64,000 nucleotides of DNA, taken from assembly GCA_965226945.1 (NCBI GenBank), contig OZ245717.1, positions 7,006,001 to 7,070,000 of the forward strand, in the 5' to 3' direction. A program made the position numbers and the translations under genes. Positions 44,087 through 52,388 of this stretch are shown piece by piece; the stretch's first letter is position 1; the number at the start of each line of letters is the position of its first letter. The notes beneath the pieces are model-generated. The model was given only the letters and a program-made list of their open reading frames with translations, was not told the origin of the DNA and ran no database searches. Origin of the DNA: SYLG01 sp965226945. Lineage in GTDB: Bacteria > Planctomycetota > Planctomycetia > Gemmatales > Gemmataceae.

Positions 44087-45343
44087 TTATCTCATCACTT
44101 CGATGATTTTGCACGGGATTTGATTTTTGCCTGAACGCTGATTGGGGCGCGGTTCGGGCTGAGCGAACCCGTTCAGGTCGATCGTGCGCACGCGGACTTC
44201 GTATTTCCCTTTAGGCAAATCGCGTGCGATCCAGGTCCAGTGAGCGATGCTGTAGCGCACCGGCCATTCCTTCGCTTGGCCTTTCTGATCGAAGCCGGCA
44301 ATCTCTTTGGGCGATACGCCTTGCGGCAAGGCCTGGACCCAATCGGATGGAGGCGGATCGATGAGCGCGGCCTTCCATTCGGCCTTGCTCCAGGCGGGAT
44401 CGTGATCGTCGATCTGACCCCCTTTTCCGGTATCGGGCCGCACCCAGCACTCGACCCCTCTGAGGCCCGGCCAGCCGACCATGCAGGTGCCGCGCAAGGT
44501 CACGGCTTGACCTGTTTCGAATGTCTGTTCTTGCAGATTGTCGAAATAGGCCGCGGTTTTCAAATAAGACTCGGGGTCGTTATTTTGTTCCGCATAAGTG
44601 TCGTTGGTTTCATATTGATTTGTTAATACGATTTTTTGCAACCATTTGATCGACTTGAAGCCATGCGCCCAGGGGACAACCATGCGCACCGGGCCGCCGC
44701 GCGTCAGAGAGATCGGTTCGCCATTGAGCTTGTAGGCCAGGAAGGGAGGCAATTCACCCGGCGGCGAATCGAGCACCTGGTTCATGGCGAGGGACGAGCG
44801 AAACATCTGTTCGGGTTTGTCGTTGTGAAATCCCCAGAAGTAAAGGCGGCGGGCGTTCGTCGATTTGCCGCAAAGCTTGAGCACCTCGCGAAGCGGCACG
44901 CCTTCCCACAGTCCCTGGCCGAGCGGCAGGGCGATGTTGTTGCACTGCATCGCCTTGAGGAACTTGACTCCATGAGTCTTACCAAGCTTGAGCAGGGTGG
45001 CGAAATCGAGAGCCGTTCCGGCCGCGAGGCTCAGCGGTTTTTCGATCGTCGCTTTCTTTTCGGCGGCGATCTCCAGCCGCCAGGTTTCTGGCGTCAAGCG
45101 CGCCTTGGTGAGCGCTTCGCCCGTAAGGGTGTGCGGCACGGGATCGCCGCGGCTGACATCGTTGAAGTCTTTCGAAGGGGTGAGCCAGGGGCGGGTTGGG
45201 GCCGCGGGCTTGGCGTCGTCAGAGGACTCTCTGAAAGTCCTCAAGCTGGGCTCGATACCTGGAAGCGGTTGACCGAGGGAACCAGCGGCGAGTCCTGTTG
45301 CGGCCAGGCGAATCAGGTCCCGTCGGTGGAGGGGATCGGGCAT
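44087..45343 (-). CDS. Sulfite oxidase-like molybdopterin oxidoreductase
   Basis: A 418-residue exported protein with a Tat leader (HRRDLIRLAATGLAAGSLG), fitting a molybdenum cofactor enzyme folded in the cytoplasm. The sulfite oxidase fold is shown by the cofactor-cysteine region FLKAMQCNNIALPLGQGLWEG, GGPVRMVVPWAHGFKSIKW with KWLQKIVL, and the C-terminal dimerisation (Ig-like) domain LRGTCMVGWPG and HWTWIARDLPKGKYEVRVR. The usual C-A-G-N context of the cysteine reads C-N-N here. No heme domain or partner gene is adjacent. Oxidation of sulfite or a related oxyanion is a guess. Confidence 0.87.
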   Translation of the reverse strand: MPDPLHRRDLIRLAATGLAAGSLGQPLPGIEPSLRTFRESSDDAKPAAPTRPWLTPSKDFNDVSRGDPVPHTLTGEALTKARLTPETWRLEIAAEKKATIEKPLSLAAGTALDFATLLKLGKTHGVKFLKAMQCNNIALPLGQGLWEGVPLREVLKLCGKSTNARRLYFWGFHNDKPEQMFRSSLAMNQVLDSPPGELPPFLAYKLNGEPISLTRGGPVRMVVPWAHGFKSIKWLQKIVLTNQYETNDTYAEQNNDPESYLKTAAYFDNLQEQTFETGQAVTLRGTCMVGWPGLRGVECWVRPDTGKGGQIDDHDPAWSKAEWKAALIDPPPSDWVQALPQGVSPKEIAGFDQKGQAKEWPVRYSIAHWTWIARDLPKGKYEVRVRTIDLNGFAQPEPRPNQRSGKNQIPCKIIEVMR

Positions 45344-45590
45344 GGCAGTCCTCGGTTGATTGGTGGGGGGAGAAGTTTTTCCGCCGGATGGTGCGCGGCT
45401 GGATCTTTGCTATTCAATGCGCTTAGAAGAGGAATTCCAGATCCTCAAGTAGGGGGATGGAGAGGGTAGGGCTCAGGAATGTAAGGATCCCTCCGTGGTG
45501 GCAGCCCATGGCAGGCCCACCGGAGACGGAGCGGCCGGTCGTCCGTCAGGAAAATCGAGCAAGGAAAGGGGGGGATGGCCGGCCACGAGG

Positions 45591-46403
45591 TCATTCGATC
45601 CACGAAAACTTTTGACCCCAGGCGCGCCGGACCCATCTGGCCATCAATTCGCTGCGGGTATTCACTCCGAAATGGACGAAAATTCTTTTCATATGTTGAT
45701 TCACGGTGAATCGGCTAATGCCCAGCCTGGTCGCGATCTGCTTGTCCGAATCGCCCTCGAGGAGGCATTTCAAAACCTGCCGGGCTCGTGGACCCAGCCG
45801 GGTGGGGCAGGGGTCGCGAAAGAGTGAAAGCGCCTGTCCGAGCATGGCCGTGACTTGCCGCACCGTCTCGCGCACGATGGCGGCTTCTCGCAGGTTGAAG
45901 TCGCCGCGGCCGCTTTTGCGGCAAAGGATGAGGCCATGCGCGTCGTCGTCGGTATTGGACATGCTGTGAAAGCAATAAAGCGGCCAATCGACGCCAAGGG
46001 TGCGATAAACCATCTGCCATTCGGTCGACTGGTCCCATTCTTCGTCGCTGACGAGTTGCGAACGGGTCAGCGCGGCCCCATCGTTGGTCAGTCGCTTTTC
46101 CGCGTAGGAGCGAAAGGTGATCGCGTACTCGGGGTCCTTGCGCAAAAGTTCCTGGGCCAGCACCCAGCCGCCGACGTCAAAACCGTGATCGAAGCCCCAG
46201 GTCGCATTGCCGATATCGCGGCGTCGGTGGGTGAACGTTTCAAACTCGCCGGTGAGGGCCAGATCGGCATCGACCAGTTTTGCCAGTTCCGAGGCGAAAT
46301 GGGCCCGCCACAAAGAAGAGGAATCCCCCAGGTCGCGGCAGTCGCTGGACAGCCGATGAATGCAGTGAAGGTCAGTACTTCGCAACCGATTCGATTTTGG
46401 CAT
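45591..46403 (-). CDS. LuxR-type helix-turn-helix transcriptional regulator
   Basis: A 270-residue regulator. The C-terminal domain (from about residue 203) is a LuxR-type HTH: LGPRARQVLKCLLEGDSDKQ then IATRLGISRFTVNQHMKRIF. The N-terminal 200 residues have a GAF/autoinducer-like composition with no receiver-domain aspartate motif, so it is probably a ligand- or signal-binding activator of unknown trigger. It is followed at 247 bases by the sulfite oxidase-like gene on the same strand, a possible target. ATG 46403 has an AAGG-type site. Confidence 0.88.
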   Translation of the reverse strand: MPKSNRLRSTDLHCIHRLSSDCRDLGDSSSLWRAHFASELAKLVDADLALTGEFETFTHRRRDIGNATWGFDHGFDVGGWVLAQELLRKDPEYAITFRSYAEKRLTNDGAALTRSQLVSDEEWDQSTEWQMVYRTLGVDWPLYCFHSMSNTDDDAHGLILCRKSGRGDFNLREAAIVRETVRQVTAMLGQALSLFRDPCPTRLGPRARQVLKCLLEGDSDKQIATRLGISRFTVNQHMKRIFVHFGVNTRSELMARWVRRAWGQKFSWIE

Positions 46404-47020
46404 GACCGCACCTTGAAGGGAAAAATGGACACTGACTCGTTTTAGTCAGTGGTTTTTGGGTGCCCTTAAGGATATCTTACTGCATCGGAAAATTGGCGTA
46501 AACAGATCAATCTTCTCTTCGTAACAGACGTGAGTCCAAGAATTTGATTCCGGCGCTCAGTCTTCGATCGCGTGCTCCATTCACGGATAAACCTACAGCG
46601 AAAATTTGCGCAAAAAAAACAACCAATCCAATGTTCAGAAATTGAGTCAAAGTCTCGCTCACAGGTCGCCCAGGTGGGCGGACTTTGACTCAAGTTCGAT
46701 CGTGCCTGATTCCTTCAGTTTTCAGTAGCAATCTGTGCTCAAATCGGCACGCATTTTGCGCTGTATGCCGTTGTTCCGATGGGGAATCCCTCAATTCTTA
46801 GGGGGCGCGGATACAAATGAGCAGACCGGGTGGAGTGCCGGATAATGAGCTGATTTGCGGCTGCCGGTACAATTTTTGCACGTTTTTCACTTAGATGCAG
46901 AACCTCCAGTCCTCTCTCGCTGTGAGGTGTTTTGCTTGCCTGCGCGATTCGCAAGCACGTGGAAGAAATCGAGCAAGGCCAATCGTCGTTTTGGAAAAGA
47001 TCGCAACGAGGGTGTAACTC
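46404..47020. other. Divergent intergenic region with a strong palindrome
   Basis: About 620 bases between the LuxR-type gene and the DUF4198-Kelch gene. No gene is supported. It contains a nested inverted repeat at 46642-46693, described separately, and is AT-rich around it. Confidence 0.5.
46642..46693. repeat. Nested inverted repeat
   Basis: A perfect 13-base outer repeat, TTGAGTCAAAGTC (46642-46654) and GACTTTGACTCAA (46681-46693). Inside it a second hairpin, CGCCCA-GG-TGGGCG (46667-46680), abuts the right arm. The outer arm itself is near-palindromic (TTGAGTCAA, then TTGACTCAA on the right). A structured RNA, an operator or an element end are all possible. No T-run follows, so a simple terminator is unlikely. 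Confidence 0.8.
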
Positions 47021-48655
47021 ATGAATCGATTCCTGAACAGCATTGCGAGGAATTGCGGCAAGCCGCTTGGGAGCCTGGCGCTGGTGGCGCTATTTGCGGG
47101 GCAAACCCTTGCGCATTTCCTCTATCTTGTCCCGGCACGAGAGCCGGGGAAGATTCAGATGATCCTGAGCGAGAACCTCAGCCCCGAAACCCAGATCGCG
47201 GTTGGGAATGTCAATTCCCTAAAGTTGACAGCCCGTGCCTATGGCCAGGATCGGGCCATGGTCACCATCAAGAGCAAGCATTGCGTTGCCGCGCAGGTTC
47301 CCGATGGCACCAACCTGATTTACGGCACCGTGGTTTACGGCTTAATGTCTCGAGGAGAGCGTTCCTCGCTTCTGGTTTACCACCCCAAGCTTCTCCTGGG
47401 ATCTGGCAGCGAACCGGTGGTCGGCGACAGCACCGACCTCGAGGTCGTGGCGCACCAGCAGGGTAACCGGACACGGTTTCAGCTTCTTTATGAAGGCAGC
47501 CCCGTGGCGGGCGCAGAAGGATCAATCCATCTGCCCGATGGCAAAAAAGAAAAATTGAAAACCGATCAGGAAGGATTTACCGAGGCCTTTGCAGGCAGGG
47601 GCCGCTATGGCCTGTGGATGCGTCACATCCTTGACAAATCGGGCGAGCTTTCGGGAAAGAATTATGCGGACGAAAAGCACTACGCGACCCTGGTGGGCGA
47701 ACTGAGTTCCAGTGACCCCGAACTGGCACCCTTGCCCGCCGCGGTTTCCAGCATGGGGGCCGCGGTCGCCGAGCGCCAGCTTTATGTTTATGGCGGACAT
47801 TATGGGATCGGCACGCGCCACACCACCCAGACGGTTACGGGCGATTTTCGACGGCTTGATTTGACGGAAGGGAAGGTTTGGGAGTCACTGCCGGGAGGTC
47901 CGCCGGTCGAGGGGGTAAGCCTCGTGGCTTACAAGGGTACGATCATCCGCATGGGAGGCATGAAACCCAGGAACGACCCCGGGCAACCGGAGGACCACCT
48001 TTCGCTCGCAAGCTGCGCTCGCTTCGACCCGAAGGCCAACCGCTGGGACGAATTGCCCCCGCTGCCCGCGGGAAGATCCTCGCATGATGCCGTGGTCGTT
48101 GGTGACAAGATCGTGGTGGTGGGCGGTTGGCAACTCAGGGGTGGGGACAATGAACCAATCTGGCACGATACGACCCTGATTCTGGACATGGCGCAAACGC
48201 CGCTCCAGTGGCGCGCCGTTTCGCAGCCGTTCAAGCGGCGGGCCCTGACCGCGGCAGCGGTTGGTCAGCAGGTATTTGTGATGTGCGGATTGGACGAGTG
48301 CGGCGGGCTGCATAACCAAGTCGACATTTTGGATCTGGAAACACTCACATGGAGCGAGGGACCGGAAGTTCCAGGCGATCGGGTGGGTTATGGTTCAGCG
48401 GCGGCCGCATGGAACGGGCGGCTGGTGTTCAACTCCTTTGACGGTCCGATTTATTCTCTTGAGCAAGCGACCAACAGCTGGAAGAAAATCGGCCGTTGTG
48501 ACCGGCCCCGAATGGTCCACCGGCTCGTTCCCCACACAAGCGGTGTGCTTTTGGTGGGCGGGTCTACCCCTTCGGGAAACGTCCCAGAATTGGAATACGT
48601 GGTCCCCGCGGAAATTAGCGGCATTCGCGTGATTTTGGGAGACCAGAATAGGTGA
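47021..48655 (+). CDS. Exported DUF4198-like protein fused to Kelch repeats
   Basis: A 544-residue exported protein. A signal peptide (LGSLALVALFAGQTLAHFLY) leads into a DUF4198-like segment (residues about 25-220), the fold seen in nickel/cobalt uptake accessory proteins and starting as usual with the mature AHFLYLVP. Residues about 240-530 are Kelch-type beta-propeller blades: RQLYVYGGHYGIG, CARFDPKANRWDELPPLPAG, DKIVVVGGWQL, QVFVMCGLDECGG and VDILDLETLTWSEGP, SGVLLVGGSTPSG. Metal handling at the cell surface is possible but not shown. ATG 47021 follows a GAGG site. Confidence 0.82.
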   Translation: MNRFLNSIARNCGKPLGSLALVALFAGQTLAHFLYLVPAREPGKIQMILSENLSPETQIAVGNVNSLKLTARAYGQDRAMVTIKSKHCVAAQVPDGTNLIYGTVVYGLMSRGERSSLLVYHPKLLLGSGSEPVVGDSTDLEVVAHQQGNRTRFQLLYEGSPVAGAEGSIHLPDGKKEKLKTDQEGFTEAFAGRGRYGLWMRHILDKSGELSGKNYADEKHYATLVGELSSSDPELAPLPAAVSSMGAAVAERQLYVYGGHYGIGTRHTTQTVTGDFRRLDLTEGKVWESLPGGPPVEGVSLVAYKGTIIRMGGMKPRNDPGQPEDHLSLASCARFDPKANRWDELPPLPAGRSSHDAVVVGDKIVVVGGWQLRGGDNEPIWHDTTLILDMAQTPLQWRAVSQPFKRRALTAAAVGQQVFVMCGLDECGGLHNQVDILDLETLTWSEGPEVPGDRVGYGSAAAAWNGRLVFNSFDGPIYSLEQATNSWKKIGRCDRPRMVHRLVPHTSGVLLVGGSTPSGNVPELEYVVPAEISGIRVILGDQNR

Positions 48656-48703
48656 CTTGTTTGAAAAAGAGCTCTTCTCGCGTGCGAAGTCAACGGCCAA
48701 TTG

Positions 48704-50068
48704 CTACGGAAGCTTTTTGGTGTCTGGAGCCGGTTCCTTGAGCAGTTCGTTGACGATCTGCGCGACGCTTTCGCGAAGCGTTGCGCTATAGCCCAGGTGC
48801 ATGTCTCTCACCAGGCCTGACTTGTCGATGATCAGTAGGGCAGGCATTCCCTGGATGCCGAACGGCTCCAATAGTTCCGGGCGGATTCTCACGGTCGGAT
48901 AGGGCAAGTTCAGACCCTGAGTTACAACGAGGGCGTCCTGATCCGTCGGGTCGACGCTCACGCCGAGGACGGCGACCGGTTGATGGGCAAAGTCGACCGC
49001 CACCTGTTTGACCTGGGGCATGGCCTTGATGCACCAACCGCAGCCGCGATACCAAAAGTCCATTACGACCACCTTGCCGCGTAGTTCGGCGAGGTCGATC
49101 GGCTTCCCTTGAAGGTCCGTAGCTTTGAGCGCGGGAACCGGTTTGCCCGATCGCTTGGCCCAGTTTTCTGCCTGCGTGACATAGAGCTGAGACACCGATT
49201 CGTGCTTGGTCATCTTTTCTTGGATGGCTTTTTTCAAATCTGGCCGCGCGATGTTGGCGCCGGCCGATTCGAGGTCCCGGCCCGCCTTGGCGAGGGTGGC
49301 TTTGGCGATCGCGGGCGCCGATTTCCAGGCTGAGCCGCTGACGGCCTCGTACTGTTGTTCGGCCGCGACATAGCGTTCGGTATCGGCTGCCAGGCTTGCA
49401 AGTGCCTCGGGCGTGAGGTTGGTGTCGCCGATCAATGTGGTTCGTCCGGAACTTTCTCCATTCGGAACTGCCGACGTGGTGGAGCGATGCTCGGCAAGAG
49501 TGACCAACCCTTTTGCGCTGTCAAACGAGTAAGTCTTTTTGTAAGTGAAAGGGACGAGCGCCGCTCCTCCCGATTGACCCGATGAAGAGGCTTCAAACCG
49601 ATTGGATCCGAGGGCCTTGGACGAAAGTTCGATTTCATCCATACGAGTCTTCCATCCGTTTCGGGCTTCGTTTTCGTCCTTGGGTAGCCGGGGAAGGATC
49701 GCGGTGACCGGCTCCCTGCTTTCGGTGGTCGTGTTCGGCTCGAAGCGGCCGTCGGGAAAGAGATCGGCATAAGCGATGTGCGTGCGGGTCGTTTCTTCCA
49801 TTGGCTTGCCGCCGCTGGTGCCGAAGTAGCGACATTCCGCGCAAATGAGCACGCGAACGCTGCCATCGGGATTCGCTCGAACGACCGAGGCGGTAAAGCG
49901 CGTGCTGTCGCGTTGCTCGTTTTTGACCTCACCTTTGCCAAATTTCAGGCAGTTGTCGCTTTGCCAGGTCAATACCCTGCCGGGCGTTAGCCGGTACCGC
50001 GCAAGCGGCTCGTCGCTTGCAGGTGCCCCCGCGAAACTAAGGCAAGCCGCAAGGAAAATCGGGTTCAT
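48704..50068 (-). CDS. TlpA-like thioredoxin-fold protein with N-terminal planctomycete domain
   Basis: A 454-residue protein with a short signal peptide (IFLAACLSFAGAPA). The N-terminal part (about 25-310) is beta-rich and of unknown role. The C-terminal domain (about 310-445) is a TlpA/redoxin-type thioredoxin fold with RGCGWCIKAMPQVK (Cys343, Cys346), the preceding GKVVVMDFWYR and a cis-proline loop GIQGMPALLIIDKSG. Likely a periplasmic thiol-disulfide enzyme or redox sensor. It converges with the DUF4198-Kelch gene (48 bases apart). Confidence 0.88.
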   Translation of the reverse strand: MNPIFLAACLSFAGAPASDEPLARYRLTPGRVLTWQSDNCLKFGKGEVKNEQRDSTRFTASVVRANPDGSVRVLICAECRYFGTSGGKPMEETTRTHIAYADLFPDGRFEPNTTTESREPVTAILPRLPKDENEARNGWKTRMDEIELSSKALGSNRFEASSSGQSGGAALVPFTYKKTYSFDSAKGLVTLAEHRSTTSAVPNGESSGRTTLIGDTNLTPEALASLAADTERYVAAEQQYEAVSGSAWKSAPAIAKATLAKAGRDLESAGANIARPDLKKAIQEKMTKHESVSQLYVTQAENWAKRSGKPVPALKATDLQGKPIDLAELRGKVVVMDFWYRGCGWCIKAMPQVKQVAVDFAHQPVAVLGVSVDPTDQDALVVTQGLNLPYPTVRIRPELLEPFGIQGMPALLIIDKSGLVRDMHLGYSATLRESVAQIVNELLKEPAPDTKKLP

Positions 50069-50229
50069 GGGGGCGTCCTATTCGAGGTCAGTTTTCCCTG
50101 GTTATAGTGTCGTTTGACTGTTCAAGTCAATCAGTTGAGAAGAGCACGAGGTTGCATGCACCTTTGAAGCGGGCGAAGCCGGCTCGGTACACGCCGTTCT
50201 AGCGAGCCCTGGCCTGTGAAAAAACCTGC

Positions 50230-50257
50230 TTGACATATTCCTTAATGGGAATATGAT
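50230..50257 (+). promoter_or_regulatory. Sigma-70-type promoter with overlapping palindromic operator
   Basis: A -35 box TTGACA (50230-50235) and -10 box TATGAT (50252-50257) with a 16-base spacer. An 8-base inverted repeat, CATATTCC (50234-50241) and GGAATATG (50248-50255) with a 6-base gap, fills the spacer. This is the expected form for an ArsR-family autoregulatory operator. The -10 box ends only 6 bases before the ATG of the ArsR gene. Confidence 0.8.
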
Positions 50258-50263
50258 TCCTTC

Positions 50264-50614
50264 ATGGCACGAGCATCAACGACCTCAGACGTTTTCAATG
50301 CCATCGCCGAACCGAGGCGGCGGCAGATTATCGAGTTATTGTCGAAGCAGCGCAGGCTGACGGTCGGAGCGATCGTTCTGGCTCTCGGCCTCTCGCAGCC
50401 CGCCGTTTCGAAACATCTCGGCGTGTTGCGCGAGGTCGGAATCGTCTCGATGGCAAAGGAAGGCAAGAACCGGCTTTACGATCTAAATCCCGATCAACTG
50501 CGCCCGCTACAGGAGTGGATCAAAATGTTGGAGCAGCATTGGGATCATCAACTCGATCGCATCCGCCAGCGCGCCGAGCAGCGAGCGGCCCTCAAGTCAA
50601 ACCCACCAGCCTAG
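50264..50614 (+). CDS. ArsR family winged-helix repressor
   Basis: A 116-residue ArsR-type regulator. The family opening VFNAIAEPRRRQIIELLSKQ is followed by the recognition helix region LALGLSQPAVSKHLGVLREV and the wing GKNRLYDLNPDQL. No cysteine-rich metal site is seen, so it belongs to the non-metal group usually paired with SRPBCC (AHSA1) proteins, as it is here (the next gene starts 24 bases later). Its ATG lies where transcription from the -10 box should begin, so the mRNA may be leaderless. It probably represses its own cluster through the palindrome in its promoter. Confidence 0.92.
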   Translation: MARASTTSDVFNAIAEPRRRQIIELLSKQRRLTVGAIVLALGLSQPAVSKHLGVLREVGIVSMAKEGKNRLYDLNPDQLRPLQEWIKMLEQHWDHQLDRIRQRAEQRAALKSNPPA

Positions 50615-50638
50615 TCTCTATTTCTTGAAAGGACGTTC

Positions 50639-51088
50639 ATGGCGAGCGCAATCACGCAACCGATGGAAACGATCGAGATTCAAAAGGCAATCGACATTGC
50701 CGCGCCGATCGAGATCGCCTTCGAGGCGATGCTGGAAGAACTGGGGCCGGAAGCCCAAATGATGGATGGAACGGCCATGCCGTTCAAACTCGAACCCTGG
50801 CCGGGAGGACGGTGGTATCGCGATCTGGGAAGCCAGGCAGGGCATTTCTGGGGCCACGTTCAGGTTATCAAGCCGCCGACGCTCCTGGAAATCTGGGGGC
50901 CGATGATGATGTCGTACCCAGCCGTCAATCACCTGCAATACCGCTTTACCAAGCAAGGCACCGGCACCCGCTTGAGCTTCCTGCATCGCGGCATGGGACT
51001 GATCACGGCCCAACATCGCGAAGGCGTATCGATCGGCTGGGAACACTGGATCAACAAGATCCGCTCACGCGCCGAGCAAAAAGGATAA
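50639..51088 (+). CDS. SRPBCC (AHSA1-like) domain protein
   Basis: A 149-residue START/Bet v 1-like protein of the AHSA1 type. IEIQKAIDIAAPIEIAFEAM, FKLEPWPGGRWYRD, GHFWGHVQVIKPPTLLEIWG and LSFLHRGMG show the usual beta-hairpin pattern. Such proteins bind a small hydrophobic ligand or are chaperone-linked, and are typical partners of ArsR-like regulators. ATG 50639 has GAAAGGA upstream. Confidence 0.9.
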   Translation: MASAITQPMETIEIQKAIDIAAPIEIAFEAMLEELGPEAQMMDGTAMPFKLEPWPGGRWYRDLGSQAGHFWGHVQVIKPPTLLEIWGPMMMSYPAVNHLQYRFTKQGTGTRLSFLHRGMGLITAQHREGVSIGWEHWINKIRSRAEQKG

Positions 51089-51190
51089 TCGTCGTCGGCG
51101 ATCCCGGCATCGGCCAATTACGCCAAGAAGTTTCGTTTTGTTTTTTTTTTGGTCAGTTTTTTTGTCCTTACCCCAAGAGAGGTAGATTTC

Positions 51191-51961
51191 ATGTCCGCCA
51201 CGGCGACGAAGTTGGATCACAAGGTGGTTTCCCGGGATCAATGGCGCCGCCTTTACGGCGAGTTTTTGAATAAAGAGAAGGAGCTGACACGGCAAAGCGA
51301 TGAGCTGGCCCGCCAGCGCCGCGAGCTTCCCTGGACCCGCGTCGACAAGGACTACAAGCTCGAAGGCCCGCTCGGCAAGGTGCGCTTGGGCGATCTCTTC
51401 GATGGGCAAACCCAGCTCGCCGTTTATCACTTCATGTTCGGTCCCGATTGGGCCGAAGGGTGTCCCGGCTGCTCCTATGTCACCGACCACCTCAACGGCG
51501 CCCTCGAGCATTTGCGTGCTCGCGACGTTTCCCTCGTGCTCGTTTCGCGCGGCCCGCTTGAGAAACTGGCGGCCTTTGAAAAACGCATGGGCTGGCGCTT
51601 GCCCTGGTTCTCCTCGCAAGGCAGCGACTTCAATCGCGATTTCGGCGTCGCCTTCACCAAGGAAGAAGTGGCCAGCGGCGAGAAAAAATACAACTTTGAT
51701 ACGACCGCTCCCCACGGGGAAGAGAATCCGGGGATGAGCTTTTTTATCAAAGACGAAAACGGTGCCATCTATCACACCTATTCCACATTCGGCCGCGGCC
51801 TTGAAACCCTGCTCGGAACGTACGCCGTGCTTGACCGCGCTCCCCGGGGCCGGGATGAGGCCGGATTGCCAGCCCCCATGGCCTGGGTGCGCCATCACGA
51901 CAAGTATGAGTCCAACAAGCAAGGCGCTGCATCATGCTGCCAGCACAAAGCCGAACACTAA
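51191..51961 (+). CDS. DUF899 thioredoxin-like protein
   Basis: A 256-residue member of the DUF899 family, a thioredoxin-fold group of unknown reaction often encoded beside ArsR/SRPBCC pairs. FDGQTQLAVYHFMFGPDW and EGCPGCSYVTDHLNGAL (the CxxC), SSQGSDFNRDFGVAF and SFFIKDENGAIYHTYSTFGRG are characteristic. ATG 51191 follows GAGAGG; the open frame upstream to 51149 has no site. A T10 run (51137-51146) precedes it. The next gene overlaps its end by 28 bases. Confidence 0.92.
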   Translation: MSATATKLDHKVVSRDQWRRLYGEFLNKEKELTRQSDELARQRRELPWTRVDKDYKLEGPLGKVRLGDLFDGQTQLAVYHFMFGPDWAEGCPGCSYVTDHLNGALEHLRARDVSLVLVSRGPLEKLAAFEKRMGWRLPWFSSQGSDFNRDFGVAFTKEEVASGEKKYNFDTTAPHGEENPGMSFFIKDENGAIYHTYSTFGRGLETLLGTYAVLDRAPRGRDEAGLPAPMAWVRHHDKYESNKQGAASCCQHKAEH

Positions 51962-52311
51962 GCGCCTGCTGCTGCCAGGGGGGTACCGATCTGGCCTCGC
52001 CTCCACGACGCGGTTGGTCGATCGCCGCTTCCTTACTACCCCTTGCTGTGTGGCTGTTGCTGCCCAAATGCCCGCTTTGCGTTGCCTCCTATTTGGCATT
52101 GTGGACGGGCTTGGGCTTGTCGTTCACCGAGGCGGCCGCATTGCGCCAGTTGCTCTTGGGTGTAAGTGGCATCCTGCTCGTTGCCCTGGTATTGCGGCAC
52201 GCCTACCTGCTGGGGAAGAATCGCAACCGCCTACGGCCTTCCCAAGAATTGAGGCCGCTTGCCCACCAACAGGGAAGTGGCGATGACGACGATGGCCACC
52301 CGCGGGCTTGA
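51934..52311 (+). CDS. Small membrane protein with a CPLC motif
   Basis: A 125-residue protein overlapping the DUF899 gene by 28 bases in another frame. Two hydrophobic segments (ASLLPLAVWLLLPKCPLCVA and LRQLLLGVSGILLVALVL) with a conserved-looking P-K-C-P-L-C motif at the membrane face, and a Ser/Asp/His-rich tail. The cysteine pair recalls MerC-like or redox-linked membrane proteins, but the identity is unproven. It is probably the last gene of the ArsR cluster, ending 77 bases before the convergent aldo/keto reductase gene. Confidence 0.72.
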   Translation: MLPAQSRTLSACCCQGGTDLASPPRRGWSIAASLLPLAVWLLLPKCPLCVASYLALWTGLGLSFTEAAALRQLLLGVSGILLVALVLRHAYLLGKNRNRLRPSQELRPLAHQQGSGDDDDGHPRA

Positions 52312-52315
52312 CCTG

Positions 52316-52361
52316 AAAAAACAAGACGGTCTGGAGCCAATCTCTTGGCTCCGCCGTCTTG
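52316..52361 (-). terminator. Rho-independent terminator, possibly bidirectional
   Basis: A long hairpin: CAAGACGG (52322-52329) pairs with CCGTCTTG (52354-52361), and GGAGCCA (52333-52339) with TGGCTCC (52346-52352). On the minus strand it is followed by six T (52316-52321), so it terminates the aldo/keto reductase gene; from the plus side it also lies between the convergent genes. Confidence 0.88.
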
Positions 52362-52388
52362 AACTTGTTTGAGGCGGATGGGTGCGAC

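Noticed and set aside
43838..44134. Lys-rich plus frame overlapping the EamA gene end
   Set aside because: The Lys run comes from an A-rich linker; no start site and no family.
51137..51146. T10 run as a terminator between the SRPBCC and DUF899 genes
   Set aside because: No stem-loop precedes it; the genes look cotranscribed.
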